Origin: Agarophyton chilense
Taxonomy: Eukaryota; Rhodophyta; Florideophyceae; Gracilariales; Gracilariaceae
Length of the DNA stretch: 64,000 nucleotides
Direction of reading: 5' to 3'
Assembly: GCA_030374765.1 (NCBI GenBank)
Contig: JARGXX010000031.1
Span: 248,001-312,000, forward strand
Of the stretch, positions 51,597 to 63,290 are shown one piece after another. The notes under the pieces were generated by a model, which was not told where the DNA came from, made no database searches, and saw only the letters and a program-made list of their open reading frames with translations. The position numbers were made by a program, and so were the translations under genes. Positions within the stretch are counted from its first letter, which is position 1. The number at the start of each line of letters is the position of its first letter.

Positions 51597-52697
51597 CTAT
51601 CGGACTCCCCGACATAGGAGAATACTACAGTTCGCTATAGTGTTCGGAATCGTGTCATCACGTTCTGTCGTCTCATCCACATCGGGGTCTCTCAAAGCCA
51701 GTCGTCTGGTTTCCCTATATCTTTCCGGTCTGGCCGGTGCTTCCAACTTCCTTCTCGGTTTTTCCGAACCTCGCGGCGAAAACGCGACTTTAATTGCGAC
51801 TGTACGCCTTGGGCTTGCCCCGTCGGGCTTCTTCTCTTCCGGATTTAAGGTGTCCGGATGTTCTGAGGGTCGCCCCAAATGCTCGGTATCCGCCGCAAAT
51901 GGGTCAGCCGATACAGTGACACTGTCTCCATGTGGCTTATCCACTGCGGTGTCCCTTCTGGACTTCTTCTTTTCTTGGGACCTGCTGCGCTTTTCAGGGA
52001 GAGTTACGCTCTTCAATCCGTTTTGCGGAATGGGCTTGCTGATCTCAGCTTCGTTTCCTTCTGGTTCTACGCCAAATGGCGATTTTTTTCTGTGATCAGG
52101 ACTCCCTGTAGAGCCTTCACGACTTCTGATATGTGAGGTTTCATCCTCTATTTACTTCGCGTCCATCGCGTGGTCTGCGGGAGGGACTGCAGCTTGCTGC
52201 GCGCTAACAGTGCGGATCGCCATGTCTCCTATCACTGCTACAGTGGGAGCTAGGATTATGTCATGGGCAGATGCGCCGTTTGTCGCAGAACTGTTGTTCA
52301 GCGCTGTAAGTCGGATTTCCGAAGTCTTTTCACCACGTGGCAGTTTTGGAATTGTTTTGCCCTCCGGCGGTACGTCCGCAAGCTCCTGTGCAACTAGTGG
52401 CTGTGGAGGCTCCTGCACCACAATATCTCCATGCGTGGACTGCTCTTGCTGTACGTCAGCTTCTAGATTTGGAGCACCAACTACTCGGTCGCGAAAAATT
52501 CGCTCCACCTCAGTACCTCTCCGTATTACCACGCTATCTTCGTCAAATTCGACAACTTCATGCGGTCCTGTAGCGATCGGAGCTAACTTCTGACCGCGTT
52601 TCCCTTTCTTGTCCTCTCCGTTCTTCCGGGTATCTTTCCTTTCCACTCTTACGAAAACGTGTCCTCCGACTCGGATATCCGGGAGTGCCCGTCGCAT
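51597..52697 (-). pseudogene. Pol C-terminal region of old gypsy element
   Basis: Fragment 52697-52152 has a GPY/F-like stretch (GPHEVVEFDEDSVVIRRG) after a basic segment, followed by a Pro/Gln-rich tail. A further frame, 52016-51597, is Lys/Arg/Pro-rich and low in complexity. Both follow the integrase core on the element's strand. No catalytic residues expected. Confidence 0.55.
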
Positions 52698-52784
52698 TGA
52701 CGCGTCGTAATTACGCTTGTAGCGCGCTTAGGCCTTTACCATCTCTTTTGCAGCCTGTGTAGTGCGTTTGCGCAACTCATTTTT

Positions 52785-54293
52785 CTAGCGTAGGTGATAC
52801 TGAGCCGGAGTGGGCATTGACTCTTCTTCGGTTCTGTCCGAATCTACCTTGATTGGCAAACCCGCTGGTCGGCGAGATATTACCATTTCAAAGGTTGTTA
52901 GCTTCGTCGTCGAATGCACTTGCGTATTGTACGCGTAGCAAAGCTTGTCTGTATACAGATCCCAGTCCTTCGGGTGTTCTCCGATGTAGTGCAGAAGTGC
53001 GGCGAGTAGAGTACAGTTGTACCGTTCCACCTGCCTGTTACATTGCGGATGATACGTCATGGTGAACACGTTCTTAACTTCAAGTATCCTGCATACATCT
53101 TGAAAGAAGCGTGCAACGAATTGCTTGCCATTATCTGAGATCAGAGTATTCGGTAATCCGTAGTAATAAACTCAATTGTGAATAAACGCTCGTTCTATCA
53201 CGGAAGCAGTAATCCGTTTCAGCGGAACAGTCTTAGCCAGCTCAGAGAAGCGGTCAGTTATTATCAAAAGGTATCTGTTTCCCCGCTTCGCGCGGATCAA
53301 TTCCCCAAATATGCCAATACTGACATACTGTAGAGGTGCGATTGCTGGGAACAGCTTCAGTGGTTTCTTGTCTTTCCAGAGCTTTACTCTATTCCTCGCG
53401 CATGTTAGGCACATCTTAGCTGTCGCATGACAATCAATTGCCAAAGTTGGCCAATAAAAGTCCCTTCTGACGGTTAGATACAGCTTCGTACCTCCTGGAT
53501 GACCAGACATTTGCGAATAATGTGCCAAATGCAATTCTCTGCTCTTGAGAGCGTGTGGTACCACGATTTGCTCATTCGGTTTAACAGTTCGAACAAGGTT
53601 TCCTCGATCGTCGAGACGAAAAGGCAACACCTTCCTCCCGTTAAGACGAGAGCGGATAGCCGGGCAGAAGGCATCTGTGACTTGTTCACGTAATAGCTCT
53701 TCAAGAGAGATTCGTTCGAGTTGATCTTCTGCATCAATGTCCGTAGTCTGGGCTACCAGTAATTCCATTTGATAATCCTCTTCTTCTAGATCTTCTAATT
53801 CTTCTTCTTTCGTTGTCGAATTTTCCGTTACCAGACATGGTATCTCATCATCGATTTCCAATTGGGTTTCTCCCAAGGTCTTGAGTCGAGATAACGCGTC
53901 AGCGTGTACGTTTGAAGTTCCCTTCTTGTAGTTGATTGTGAAATCAAATTCTGAAAGGCGCAGACGCCATCGCATTAAGCGTCCCGACGGGTCGGTAATC
54001 GACATGAGCCATCTGAGGCATGAATGATCTGTATTGACCGTAAAGTCAGCACCCTGTAGATAATGTCTGACGGTCATGAGAGCCCAAACCATTTCAAGGC
54101 ATTCCTTTTCTGACACAGAGTAGTTCTTTTCTGCCTGGTGCAGTGTTCTCGACCAGTATCCAAGAGGATGTCGTATGCCGTCTTCGTGCGTTTGAAAAAG
54201 GGCATACCCTATCTGATAATCGCTAGCGTCCGTATCGAAGGAGTAAGGAAGATCCGTTTTCGGAAGAGATAAAACAGGAGCTGTGGTCAGCAC
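52785..54293 (-). pseudogene. RNase H-integrase of old gypsy element, broken
   Basis: 54293-53172 reads RNase H (FDTDASDYQIG, SEKECLEMVWAL, VNTDHSCLRW, ADALSR), then the integrase H2C2 finger (YSQMSGHPGG to CLTCAR). The first catalytic Asp is lost: YVSIGIFGEL where the intact element has FVAMDIVGPF. After a stop, 53069-52785 resumes with YHPQCNRQVERYN, containing the third acid. Confidence 0.85.
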
Positions 54294-54353
54294 GTGTTTT
54301 GGCTTTGCGATAGCTTCCGTTTCGGATTCTCAGAATTCCTTCAATTCAACGGG

Positions 54354-55670
54354 TTATCTCTTCTTCAATGAAGCATTAAGGGGTGCAGCAATATGTGAGT
54401 AGCGCGGCACAAATCTTCTGTAGACGTTACAGAGTTCGAGAAAAGATCTCAATGGCGTCTGCGTTAGCGAAGGTTTGAAATTACGAATCGCAGCGGTCTG
54501 CACTTCTTCCATTTCTAGTTTCCCTGGCTTTATCCTATGTCCCAGGTATTTCACTTGGTCCGTGATCCATTCACACTTCTTGATATTCAAGGTAATTCCA
54601 GCTTGCTATAACTTCTGGAGGATTCCCTCAACATTCCCGAAATGGTCTTCCACATTCTTACTGAAAATGATAATGTCATCCCAGTAAACAAGACATGTTT
54701 CCCACCTATACTGTGATAATATTATATCGATAGCACGCTGAAAAAGACGCAGGAACGTTGGTCAAGCCAAATGGCATTCGCTCTAAGCGATACAGGCCTG
54801 CGTGACACTCTTATCTTGGTCCTCTGGGGCCACTGGTATCTGCCAGTATCCCCAATTTGCGTCAAGCGTAGTAAAAACATTGGATTCTTCAAGACTATCG
54901 ATGCATTCATCCATATGCAGTAGTGGGTACGTATCCCTCACAGTTACTGCAATCAGTTCTCTGTGGTTGTTACAAAAGCGTAATAAACCATCTCCTTTGA
55001 GAACAAGGAGCACTGGGGACGCCCAAGCTGACAGAGCTAGCTCAATTATTCCCTTCTCCAACATAGAGTCCCCGTGTTCTTGTTCGATCTGACGAGTTCG
55101 CGGGCCTGCCTGATACGGTAATTGAGCGATGGGTCGTGTACCCGGTACAACGTCAATATGATGTTCTGTAGCCGCGATCTGGCCAATGTGTCCACTCCAC
55201 ACATGTGAAAACTTGAGCAGCAATATGCGCAATCTTCCGTTATACTCCTCAGGAACGTGTTCCATCTTCACGCCCTCGAGGGCTTCTTCCGTTTCTTCTT
55301 TAGAGACACTCTCTTCCTTCATGTTCTTCTTGTTCTCGACAGCCTCTGTCTCTGTCGACTTCTGCTCGCCTGTGGGCGTTACTCCTAAAACGTCTGCCCT
55401 CATTATGTGTGTCGGTATCACAACTGAAGGGTGTGGAAGCGCCACGCCCAAGAGCTGATGCTTGTGTAAGCGACGCTCTTCCGAGCCAGCATTGCTCACC
55501 AATATCCTGAAAGGGATCTTCGGGCTCACCTGTGCAATGCCGTTAGCGACTAGCGATTCACTAGTGTGATACAGTGCCGCGTTCGGTTGAATAAAGATAA
55601 GTCCGTGCTTCTCAGTAACGACTGATTCCCATGTTTCACTTTTTGGTGGTATTACAGTTAGTTTACACAC
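54354..55670 (-). pseudogene. Reverse transcriptase of old gypsy element, broken
   Basis: 55670-54783 holds the pre-RT linker and fingers (ASPVLLVLKGDG, RFCNNHRELIAV, TLDANWGYWQI). The frame then breaks before the YxDD region; DNA at about 54700-54640 still looks like the palm. 54590-54354 resumes with QVKYLGHRIKPGKLE and LCNVYRRFVPRYS. A shift and stops make it non-functional. Confidence 0.82.
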
Positions 55671-55894
55671 CCGAATCTTCGGAGATGTTCTGCCCAGTGA
55701 GGCTTCGTATTCGAATGACGGTGGTAATGGTGCAAATGAAGCGGATCACCGCAGAGGTCTGCGCCCGATTGGCACTGTAGAGCCATCGTCTAGCTCCACT
55801 TCCCGATTCTTCGGACGAATCGATTCGACAAACTTATAACAGTAGTCGCAACCCAGCACAACTGGTGCAGCCAATGTGATACACACAATAAACG

Positions 55895-56335
55895 TTAACA
55901 TGACAACATGATTCCCAAACGAACGACAAGCCGTATTGTTCCAATAGTCTTTATCGGTCTCTTGTTCGCATCCCGGATATCCGGTATCTGTGCCTGTTTT
56001 ATTCGAGCTCGCTCGTCTTCTCGCAATTCAGACAATCTGATAAAGTTCGGGCCTGCACCCGTATCCAATACAGCGAGTCTTCGCGATAACAGCGCTTGAG
56101 AAGAGCCGACGTCAGCATAGACCTTGTAGTTCCTTCGGGCCATAATCATGACCTGACTCGTCCTCCTACTTGGGCACACATATCGTGTCCAAGGACGTTT
56201 CAACATACAGTCAAACTGTATAAAGCTTCCGGCATTCGAAGATCTTCCTGCTCTCAGTAGGGCCCTCGGTTTCAATTCCCGGAAGCGGGGCAATGTCGGT
56301 ACCCCGATCGGTAAGGTGGGTTTGAATCCACCCAA
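55895..56335 (-). pseudogene. Protease region of old gypsy element
   Basis: Contains AVLDTGAGPNFIRLSEL and GTIRLVVRLGI, homologous to the protease of the younger element. The frame is separated by stops from gag and RT. Confidence 0.75.
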
Positions 56336-56355
56336 CCCCTTGAGGGCTCCCTCAC

Positions 56356-58440
56356 TTAATTTCCCGATGACGCGGGTTTCTCCCTCGCCACATCGGCGTT
56401 CCTCTGTACTACTGGGGCTGAAAACTGTGATCTTTCAGAGTTCTGAGCTCTCGCATGAGTTTTGCCTACCATACCCGCAAGTCCCCAAGCTTTGGCCTTC
56501 CAATATAATTGTCCCGGTACACGGGTTCGTTCTGGCTCCGAGAGAGCTTCATCGTTCAAGACAACTTGATGTACCTGTGTAAAGGGCAAAGTGCACTCCG
56601 ATGACAAATGATGTCTTCCATAGCACCCATAATATATCAGGCCGTCCCTGTTCAACCTCAGCTGTGGCTGTTCTGTACCACGGGTATCCACACAACCAGG
56701 CTTTTGAGAAGTAAATCCATCCGCTGGCGGGACCATCGGACTTTTTCTGTAAGGATAATGGCGTGGCTCCATAGCCAATATATCATCTTCCACATGGGAA
56801 TCAGTTGACGGCAAATCCGTAGTAGGCCCTGACCCCTCTGGATCATCCAGATAATTAACAGCCTCTTCTCCCGTATAGCTGGCATCATGAGGCGAAAACT
56901 TCGAAACGCGTGATTCTTCTGGCGCTTCCAGATGCAAAGCCTTGCCTCACTTGATAGGGCGTTTTATATCCCTGTCAGCAACGGGGTATGTCCCTAGACG
57001 ACGTGTTCCACCTCCGCGACGAGCGCGAACTGCTTCACCTTCAGCATGTGCATACTACACTAATTCCAGAAAACTGATTCTCGAGTGCTTGTCCCGATGA
57101 CGGGCTACCAATGACTTGATAGTCGGATCGAGTCCATCGACAAAAAGTGTCATCTTCTGTTCCGTAGAATGGACATTTCCACAGCGTGTAGCTGTATTAT
57201 TCAGTATTCAACTGTACTCAACCTCCTTTTCTCCAGGCTTCTGGGTAATATCTTTGAGATTCAGAATAGCTTTACGAATCGAATTAGACGTTGCGTAACT
57301 ACGCAGCAAGTACTGCACGGTTTCGGCTCAACTGGTGACTCCATCTTCATCGACGGAAAGTGAACCACTCACGGCACGGTATTGCTCCAAGGCAAATCCA
57401 ACCAATAAGTGTGGAAGTGCCACGAATGATTGAGCTTCACTCATCCCCAGCGTGTCGGCTTCGACTACAAAGCGATTGAGAGATTCAAATATAAGATTGG
57501 GATCCTTCCCGGAAAAAGTAAGACCATCGAGGCCAATCTTCAAACGCTTAATGTGTTCTCTCACCTTGGCTGTCTCGCGACCTGTCCGCTTCCCTTTTCG
57601 GACCTAGAGCCGATATACACGATAATTCATAATCTTCCTGTAAAGCGGGTTCGTACACGAAAGCGGTTTCAGATTCTTGTCGGGCGGTACCTTCTTGCAG
57701 GACCGTAGTGAGCTACCAATTCTTTTCTTTCTCGAACGGCGAGTTTCCTCCTCGCTCGGGGTATCATCAAAAGATGAACTTCCATTCTCGGGATTGTCCG
57801 TATCCAAACTATCGGAATCCGTACAATCGGAATCATCTCCGTCTCCATCGGTTCCATGTCTTTTGGCTAGTTCTCTCGATTTAGAGCGCCTTGAAGATAG
57901 CTTCTGCACCTTCGACTTCTTCGAATCTTTCTTGCACGACCGCGCATCAGCAACGATGGGTCCCACCTCCTGTACTTCCAATTGCGGAATTGCAACGGTG
58001 CATTCACCACAGTCTCCAGTCGCTCTAAGCCAGGTTTTACACGTGAGAGAACCTCCTCAACAGTAACCGGTGTAGCTGGTAAGGCCCCTGTGGCTTTTCT
58101 TTGCTCTTCTAGCAATTTATTTAGATCTTCTCGGATTGTCGGAACAGTCTCGGCCATCCAATTCGTTTCCAGATTTAGATCGTCCGGAGCAGTGTGCTCT
58201 CTTCTTAACGTCTCTAATGATGAATTTAACTAGTTAACGTGACCTTCCATCTCCTCCAGATGGAACTTCTGCGTCGCAGATTCCGCACGGAGTTGCTGTA
58301 ATTCAGCTTGCAAGGCTGCACCTTCCGTGATATCACGTTTAGATGAGGTAGTAGCCTCGAGAGCGATCGTCGTCGGAACCTCCGAAGGTGCAACTGCGCT
58401 TCCTGACGATTTCGACTTCTTCTTCGCCTGACGATATAGG
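56356..58440 (-). pseudogene. Gag of old gypsy element, fragmented
   Basis: Fragments 58440-58236 (coiled coil, AALQAELQQLRAESATQ), 58157-57867, 57981-57604 (Ser/Asp/Arg-rich, NPLYRKIMNYRVYRL), 57564-57328 (capsid-like, LTFSGKDPNLIFESLNRF and LLVGFALEQY) and 56937-56356 (CYGRHHLSSEC finger-like). They align in order with Gag of 23982-26237. Confidence 0.7.
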
Positions 58441-59931
58441 CGGTTGCCGGCCTCTATAGAAGTGGCTGAGAGGGGTGCCGTGTACTCACTTCTATCTGAA
58501 TCCGGTCGGCTTCATGTCTGCATGGCGGCAAATTATCACGGGCAATCCAGATAACAAATGCGGACGACGCAACAAAATTTCTCAATGAAAACAATATATA
58601 TCGCGATCGATACAACCAATATCGAAAACGATAGAAACTCCTAGCAAATAGAACCAACAAACAGTGAAGATTTACAACTACTATTAGGGTTGACCGACGA
58701 ACGTGGCGAACGGTTAGATCCGGTTCCAAATGTCTTCCGACAATGTAGATTCCGTGATGACGGTTCAAGCTTCAGTTCACTGATCTCAGTACAACGCACG
58801 GAAATCCAACGAAGATCATTCGAACGTGCGAAACACGATATTTGCGGTCAAAGCGACCAATACTCCATACACAGATTTACTTCTTTCTATGTCGGGAGAC
58901 CAATTTATGTGGTATTCCACTGAATACTGTAGAGGTCTCGGTGCAGTGGGTATCCACAGAAATAACCGCGAAGAGCGTTTGGCGCCTTGCGAGCAACGGT
59001 TCTTAGATAAGAAGAGTGTGCGGAAAGCGGCCAGGTGTGCCTGAACAATAGGGTAAATATGTGTATTCACGAAGCTGATGTCCAGATGCGGCTGTACGAA
59101 ATGCATACAAGATCGGCTCGACAACACTTGTGACAACACAAATAAGCAGGTGACAGTAGAGAAAAACAACACACACACACACACACAGAAGGCTATAGAA
59201 AAAGGGCGGTAAACGTGCAACAGTAGAGGGTATCCTCGGAACAAGAGCTATAGCTCAAAACGGTTAATAATTGATACCATAGGTGCTCCTTTGTGGTAAA
59301 CCACTTTAGAATTTCTCGGACTCACCAAAATGGTGTTCTGGTTCGTTGGTGGTTGTTGGTTGGCCTTCGCCGTCCTCACCTGGGCCTTGTGCCCTTTAGT
59401 GTGCCAAGGGGCAAGGCAAGTACTCTACAATAAGGCATAAACGTGGCGTGCCACTACCTAATTACCTAAATAATACCAAATAAAATATTTGGTGATGGCA
59501 CCTTACTCTGTACACTAAATACAGTACTTCCTAATTAAATTTCTCCTGTCCTAATCTTTCCATTAAGTAATTCTTCTCATATCTTCTCGTAATCGAGTAT
59601 AGCCCAAGCAATAGCTTATGAATGCCGTATTGTGACTTCGTAGTATTTCGATCAGTCGAACTCAGGTGCATCCAGAATGCTACAGAGCCACTGCAAAACA
59701 GAATCAATCTTTTCCATTTCAAATGGAGAAAATGATACTCTTGGCAGTGGCTCCGTGAAATCGAGACGACGATCTTCTCAGAAACCGGATGCGAATCTCT
59801 TTTCCAAGAAACACAATCTTTTCAGCCTTCGCATGCTCGGTGGTGGCTTTGGCCATTAACTCCACGGCCAAAGCCACAACAGAGCACGTGTGTCTTGAAA
59901 AGAAATTCGCCTCCGGTTCCTGAGAAGATCG
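58441..59931. other. Gene-free region; old gypsy leader and repeats
   Basis: About 1.5 kb. It holds an (AC)n microsatellite at 59169-59187 and, at about 59430-59540, a segment like 63300-63420 (CCACTA...AATTA..TAAATA...AAATAAAAT). No gene recognised. Confidence 0.4.
59169..59187. repeat. (AC)n microsatellite
   Basis: About nine and a half AC units in a row. Confidence 0.9.
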
Positions 59932-62225
59932 TCACATGTCACACAACATCCCAGCGACGCGCTCTACGAAATACTGAGAAACATTCCTAAGTGGTCCACA
60001 CTTTTGAAGCATTTGTGGTATCTGCAGAATGGCGTGGGTAGTTGGGGTGACACAGAAGGCTTCTGTAGCGATGGTGTAGAACACTCTCAAGAATAACTGG
60101 TGCGTGCGTTGAAAGCTTTCGGTCAGAAGAGAGAAATCTTCTAATGCCGGAGAGACTTTGAATATAATATGAGTCACCTTTGATGTGAACGACCATAGCA
60201 TTGCAAACCTTCCATCCACACCATCGCCATTGAATACTGTTTGACAGTAGGGCAAAGTAAAGTTCTTGAAATACGCCGTCTTGTAGCCCCCAAGGCATTC
60301 GAAGGACTCGAAAGGTCTACTCCACGAAGATGGAATCCCCCTGTATCCTAGGCCCAGAGATTCGCTAGTCCGTTGCCTATTACTTCCACTATCACGTACG
60401 CTGGCTTATCGATGCGACATCGCTGGTATGATCTAGCGCAAAGGCTTAGCAAGTGCCTAACACATCCTAACATCCATGAATGCATGGGATTATACGGCGA
60501 ACACTTCAAATTATCTATTGAAAGCTTTATATTAGCTGAAAACCGTTTGATATCAGTTTGTCTCATGGTTCTTTCTCTCTCTGATTTGGTTTTGGCATTG
60601 GTCAAATCCTCCCAGGCCCCTCTGGTTTATCTCTATGTTCTGGGAAGAGGAGATTACAGTTCAGTATAGTTTGAGAGAGGATTCTTTGACAAGCTGCTAG
60701 AACGAGAAGAAAGCAGCACACTTTCTTTTGGAACCAACCACAGTCGATTACCAGCAAGGGAACCTTCCGGGGTACCTTATGACACCTTTGACCCGGACGT
60801 TCTGCATTGTTCCCTTCATGGCCAAGAATCTTTCTTTCTGCAGGCCAATCAGCGGTTACGAACAATAAGAAAGCATACAAAGTTTAGACGCTTCCATCAT
60901 AACAATCAATACGTATATTCTTTTGCAAACGACCTAAGTCCTTCAAAACTGGAGGGAGAAACAAATAAAAAATTGCTGTATCACAAGATCCGGGTACAAA
61001 CGCACAAAGTAGGAAACTGGAATACTGAAATGTATGTTCGAGGCCGTAGTTGAGAATGATGACCATAAGTGGCCACACTGATCCATTGATCTTCCGGCCC
61101 GTGAACACTTCAACTTCATCAGATGGAGAATTAAAGAAACACGAAGAGATCCGTGTCCTTTTTCCAAGACCGCAGCCCTTCCTCATGCTTACTCTAGAAT
61201 TATGTTCTGTTGAAATAGTCGTAAACGATACCCTTCGTGGATTTATTTGGATTTGTTGCCCTTGATGGATCCTTACAACCCCTCATGAGGGATTCGAATG
61301 TGTGAACCTCATCACAGATAGATGCAAGTTGTTCAGAGACTAGCGTATACCAGTATCTATGACCAATTGAAACGGGTTTCTCGCACTTGGAACTGGGACA
61401 AACCATTCCATCAACCTCTGTTCCGTAGAGAGGAGCGTGCTCGTCGCTGCACATGTCCCCATAGAATATTCCCACTCTCGTTCGTCTTCGTACGTAGTTA
61501 ATCAAGGAATCGTAGCTAAACCTTGAGGCCACGACATCAGTTGCTAGCAGAATGCCAGCTTGATTCCCAGAGAGAACACCAAACTCAACTATCAGTAAAA
61601 CCCTCATTAACCTCGTTGCTTGTGACTCTCTTACAACAATGTTGACTCTTTGACTTGAGAGAATCTTCAATTTCTCTCTGCTTTCCCAGGATCTAGTTGA
61701 GGCACACACTGAGACTCCGGATGGTGGACTGTTGAGATCGTTTTGCTGTTCCCTGTCATTCTGGTCTCTATCAAATGCCTCTGTTTTATGCCCCGAATTG
61801 ATGTGAGAAGGATCTTGCAAGACTTCGTCTTCATCACGGCGATCATCAAACATTCTCTGTGGATCGTCATCTACTTCATGTATATCCTCTCGAAATGTTA
61901 GAAGCGTGTCATCCATTTGACCTGCTGTGATATCTTCGGGTACTACCGCGGAATCGTTTCCCTCTTGCACTTCAGTCATTACCAAAGGACAATCAGATTC
62001 ATTGCATGTCACTTCATCACGAACGGGACTCACAAGTTCTTGCCTCTTACTTGCCAGGCGATGAAAAGAAACATACGACCAGTTGTTTGGCGCTGATATC
62101 TTCCTGTCACGCCTCACTGATTCTGTACAGTACTCGGATGACTCTGTGCTTGATGCGCTCTCATTTTGACCTCTTGACTCAAACAACGGGTTTATAAGAT
62201 TTGCAACTGCACTTCTTGTTCCCAC
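59932..62225 (-). pseudogene. Decayed Tnp2/KDZ-like (CACTA-group) transposase
   Basis: Minus-strand pieces 62225-61200, 61186-60884, 60880-60602, 60605-60348 and 60255-59932 lie in several frames. In order they read: an acidic N-terminal region; LINYVRRRTRVGIFYGDMC; a Cys region (MVCPSSKCEKP) with HRYWYTLVSEQLASI; a block with GSVWPLMVIILNYGLEH; SPYNPMHSWMLGCVRH; and a helical end with CVTPTTHAILQIPQMLQKCGPLRN and FVERVAGML. These match, by memory, the Tnp2/KDZ transposase layout (Cys region, WPI block, THxMxLG region, TxNxHxLLHL...GPL...FE). Stops and shifts make it inactive unless some gaps are introns. Confidence 0.55.
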
Positions 62226-62602
62226 GCTCTCGCCGATTCGTCTTGGCCCTCTGATGCCTACGCATTCTTAGAATTCAATAAAAGTTCCGGATATGATCTC
62301 ATTCCCCAAGTACATTTGTTGCACAATGTTGATAACACAACAGATTCCGTACGGAAATAGGAAAACTTTCTTGCGTTCTGAGAACGAAACGAAAGTGTAG
62401 TCCCGGGTTCATGTCGAAACAAAAATGTACTCGGTCATGCACATATATTCTCCACATTTCTGGCGCAGCCGTTTCATCAACCGTTCCATCTTTCATCCGT
62501 CTTCTCTCTTCAGGCTTTCACTTCTCTACACCAAGTCGCACATTAGCCTAAACTAGTTTCGAATCTCTTCACCACGTTCTTCGGAGTTGTTCAGCAATGT
62601 AA
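62226..62602. other. Intergenic, no gene seen
   Basis: About 380 bp, nothing recognised. Confidence 0.4.
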
Positions 62603-62824
62603 CCTTCGATCCAACAGAATCCTTATGCCGCACAAACAAGACAAGACAGTACATGGTATGAAGAACGCGTTCTCTCAGTTCCCACTCGCAACTACGAGTC
62701 CCGCCGGAGAGATAAACAAGATGATTATGGCAAAGAGGTTCAAAGGCGCATGCGTGAAATATTCAATCGGAAAATGACGTTATTGGAAACGCGTGAGTAT
62801 AACAAAGACAAACCTGTAGAGTAA
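62603..62824 (+). other. Short open frame, possible terminal exon
   Basis: 73 codons open from just after an in-frame TAA to a stop at 62822. It reads PYAAQTRQDSTWYEERVLS and KEVQRRMREIFNRKM, a hydrophilic, charged, protein-like sequence. A CCAACAG just upstream of codon AAT at 62618 could be a splice acceptor. No upstream exon was found. Unrecognised; may be chance. Confidence 0.25.
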
Positions 62825-62849
62825 TATCCCGCGAGGAGAAAAGACACTC

Positions 62850-63290
62850 AAGGTGTTCGAAGCCTTGCTCCCTTATTCGGGGAACTCAGCGTAGAGCCTT
62901 CCGTATCTCCCAGCTGTAGGCGTAGCTCCATGGAGACTTCGGGATATACCACGGAAGTGGGGATAGAAACGAGTATAAACTCTCCGATAGAAATGCCAAT
63001 AACCCTTGGAACAGAACAAATAAAAGGATAAATATAGGGGGAAACTCCAACCGAGTAGTAGAAATAACAAGAACCCAAGAAACAACGCAATACTGGGGCG
63101 GAGAAGAAACCTGTAACACACAGTAAAATATAGGAATAAAAGAAACAGGAAAACACACAAAGTCTAGTAAGAATATCACTCCTTAAGGGGTGCCGGTGGG
63201 ATAACTGAACGGATGGCAATGCGGATACCCTCCGAAGGGAGTAGTAATCCTGCAAAGGCAGTCACAATTAGAGCCGAACACACGGTACCC
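62850..63290 (+). repeat. Diverged LTR-like repeat, copy 2
   Basis: Collinear with 49859-50300 by eye, including the shared AAGGTGTTCGAAGCCTTGCT start. It may continue to beyond the window edge as part of an old LTR. Confidence 0.5.

Larger units (their letters stand above)
51597..58440 (-). mobile_element. Old degenerate Ty3/gypsy element
   Basis: A leftward element with gag, protease, RT, RNase H and integrase in Ty3 order, broken by several stops and frameshifts. It belongs to the same lineage as 23324-34962: the gag block NPLYRKIMNYRVYRL matches NELFTKVVDYRTYRL, and the protease shares LDTGAGPN. Its LTRs are not clearly delimited; diverged repeats at 49859 and 62850 are candidates. Decay implies a much older insertion. 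Confidence 0.82.
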
